From NCBI GenBank assembly GCA_900552775.1, contig USAP01000120.1, forward strand, positions 1 to 5,488: 5,488 bases of DNA, given 5' to 3'. This document shows positions 5,482-5,488 of the stretch, piece by piece. Under the pieces are notes generated by a model that saw only the letters and a program-made list of their open reading frames with translations, was not told where the DNA came from and did no database searches. Source of the DNA: an uncultured Eubacteriales bacterium (lineage in GTDB: Bacteria > Bacillota > Clostridia > UMGS1883 > UMGS1540). The first letter of the stretch is position 1, and each line of letters opens with the position of its first letter. The translations under genes were made by a program, and so were the position numbers.

Positions 5482-5488
5482 TGAATTT

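Noticed and set aside
5065..5488. AAATTC at 5065-5070 and GAATTT at 5483-5488 as terminal inverted repeats of one large element
   Set aside because: Only six AT-rich bases match, the left copy overlaps the uxaA stop codon, and the right one lies beyond a separate terminator. Chance is sufficient.

Overview
The window looks like a chromosomal piece of a Gram-positive gut-type Clostridia bacterium (Oscillospiraceae/Ruminococcaceae-like). This is an inference from strong AGGAGG ribosome-binding sites, AT-rich intergenic DNA, gene content, and GC-rich hairpin repeats between genes. No rRNA, tRNA, CRISPR array, phage gene or transposase gene was seen. The species cannot be fixed from the sequence alone.

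Layout, left to right. (1) 23-1330 (+): a complete DegT/DnrJ/EryC1/StrS-family PLP-dependent sugar aminotransferase with an intact catalytic lysine, probably the last gene of an operon entering from the left. (2) 1331-1485: a convergent intergenic gap holding a rho-independent terminator and a second GC-rich hairpin of dispersed-repeat type. (3) 1486-2286 (-): an AraC-family regulator (cupin sensor plus two helix-turn-helix motifs). (4) 2287-2437: a divergent, AT-rich control region. (5) 2438-3706 (+): uxaB, tagaturonate reductase. (6) 3696-5066 (+): uxaA, altronate dehydratase, overlapping uxaB by 11 bases. (7) 5067-5488: about 420 bases with no credible gene, packed with hairpins and inverted repeats and ending in a terminator-like hairpin at 5451-5481.

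The genes from 1486 to 5066 form a compact hexuronate-catabolism module. UxaB reduces D-tagaturonate to D-altronate, and UxaA dehydrates D-altronate to 2-keto-3-deoxy-D-gluconate. These are the middle steps of D-galacturonate (pectin sugar) breakdown. The divergent AraC protein is the obvious candidate regulator, probably an activator, because the uxaBA side has a possible -10 box but no good -35 box. The uronate isomerase (uxaC), KDG kinase, KDPG aldolase and a transporter are absent and must lie elsewhere if the pathway is complete. The DegT aminotransferase is separated by terminators and is probably functionally unrelated.

No clearly new biological system is visible. The least explained part is the structured DNA after uxaA: a 26-bp imperfect inverted repeat encloses a long nested hairpin with two internal stem-loops, which suggests a small non-autonomous repeat element or a structured RNA.
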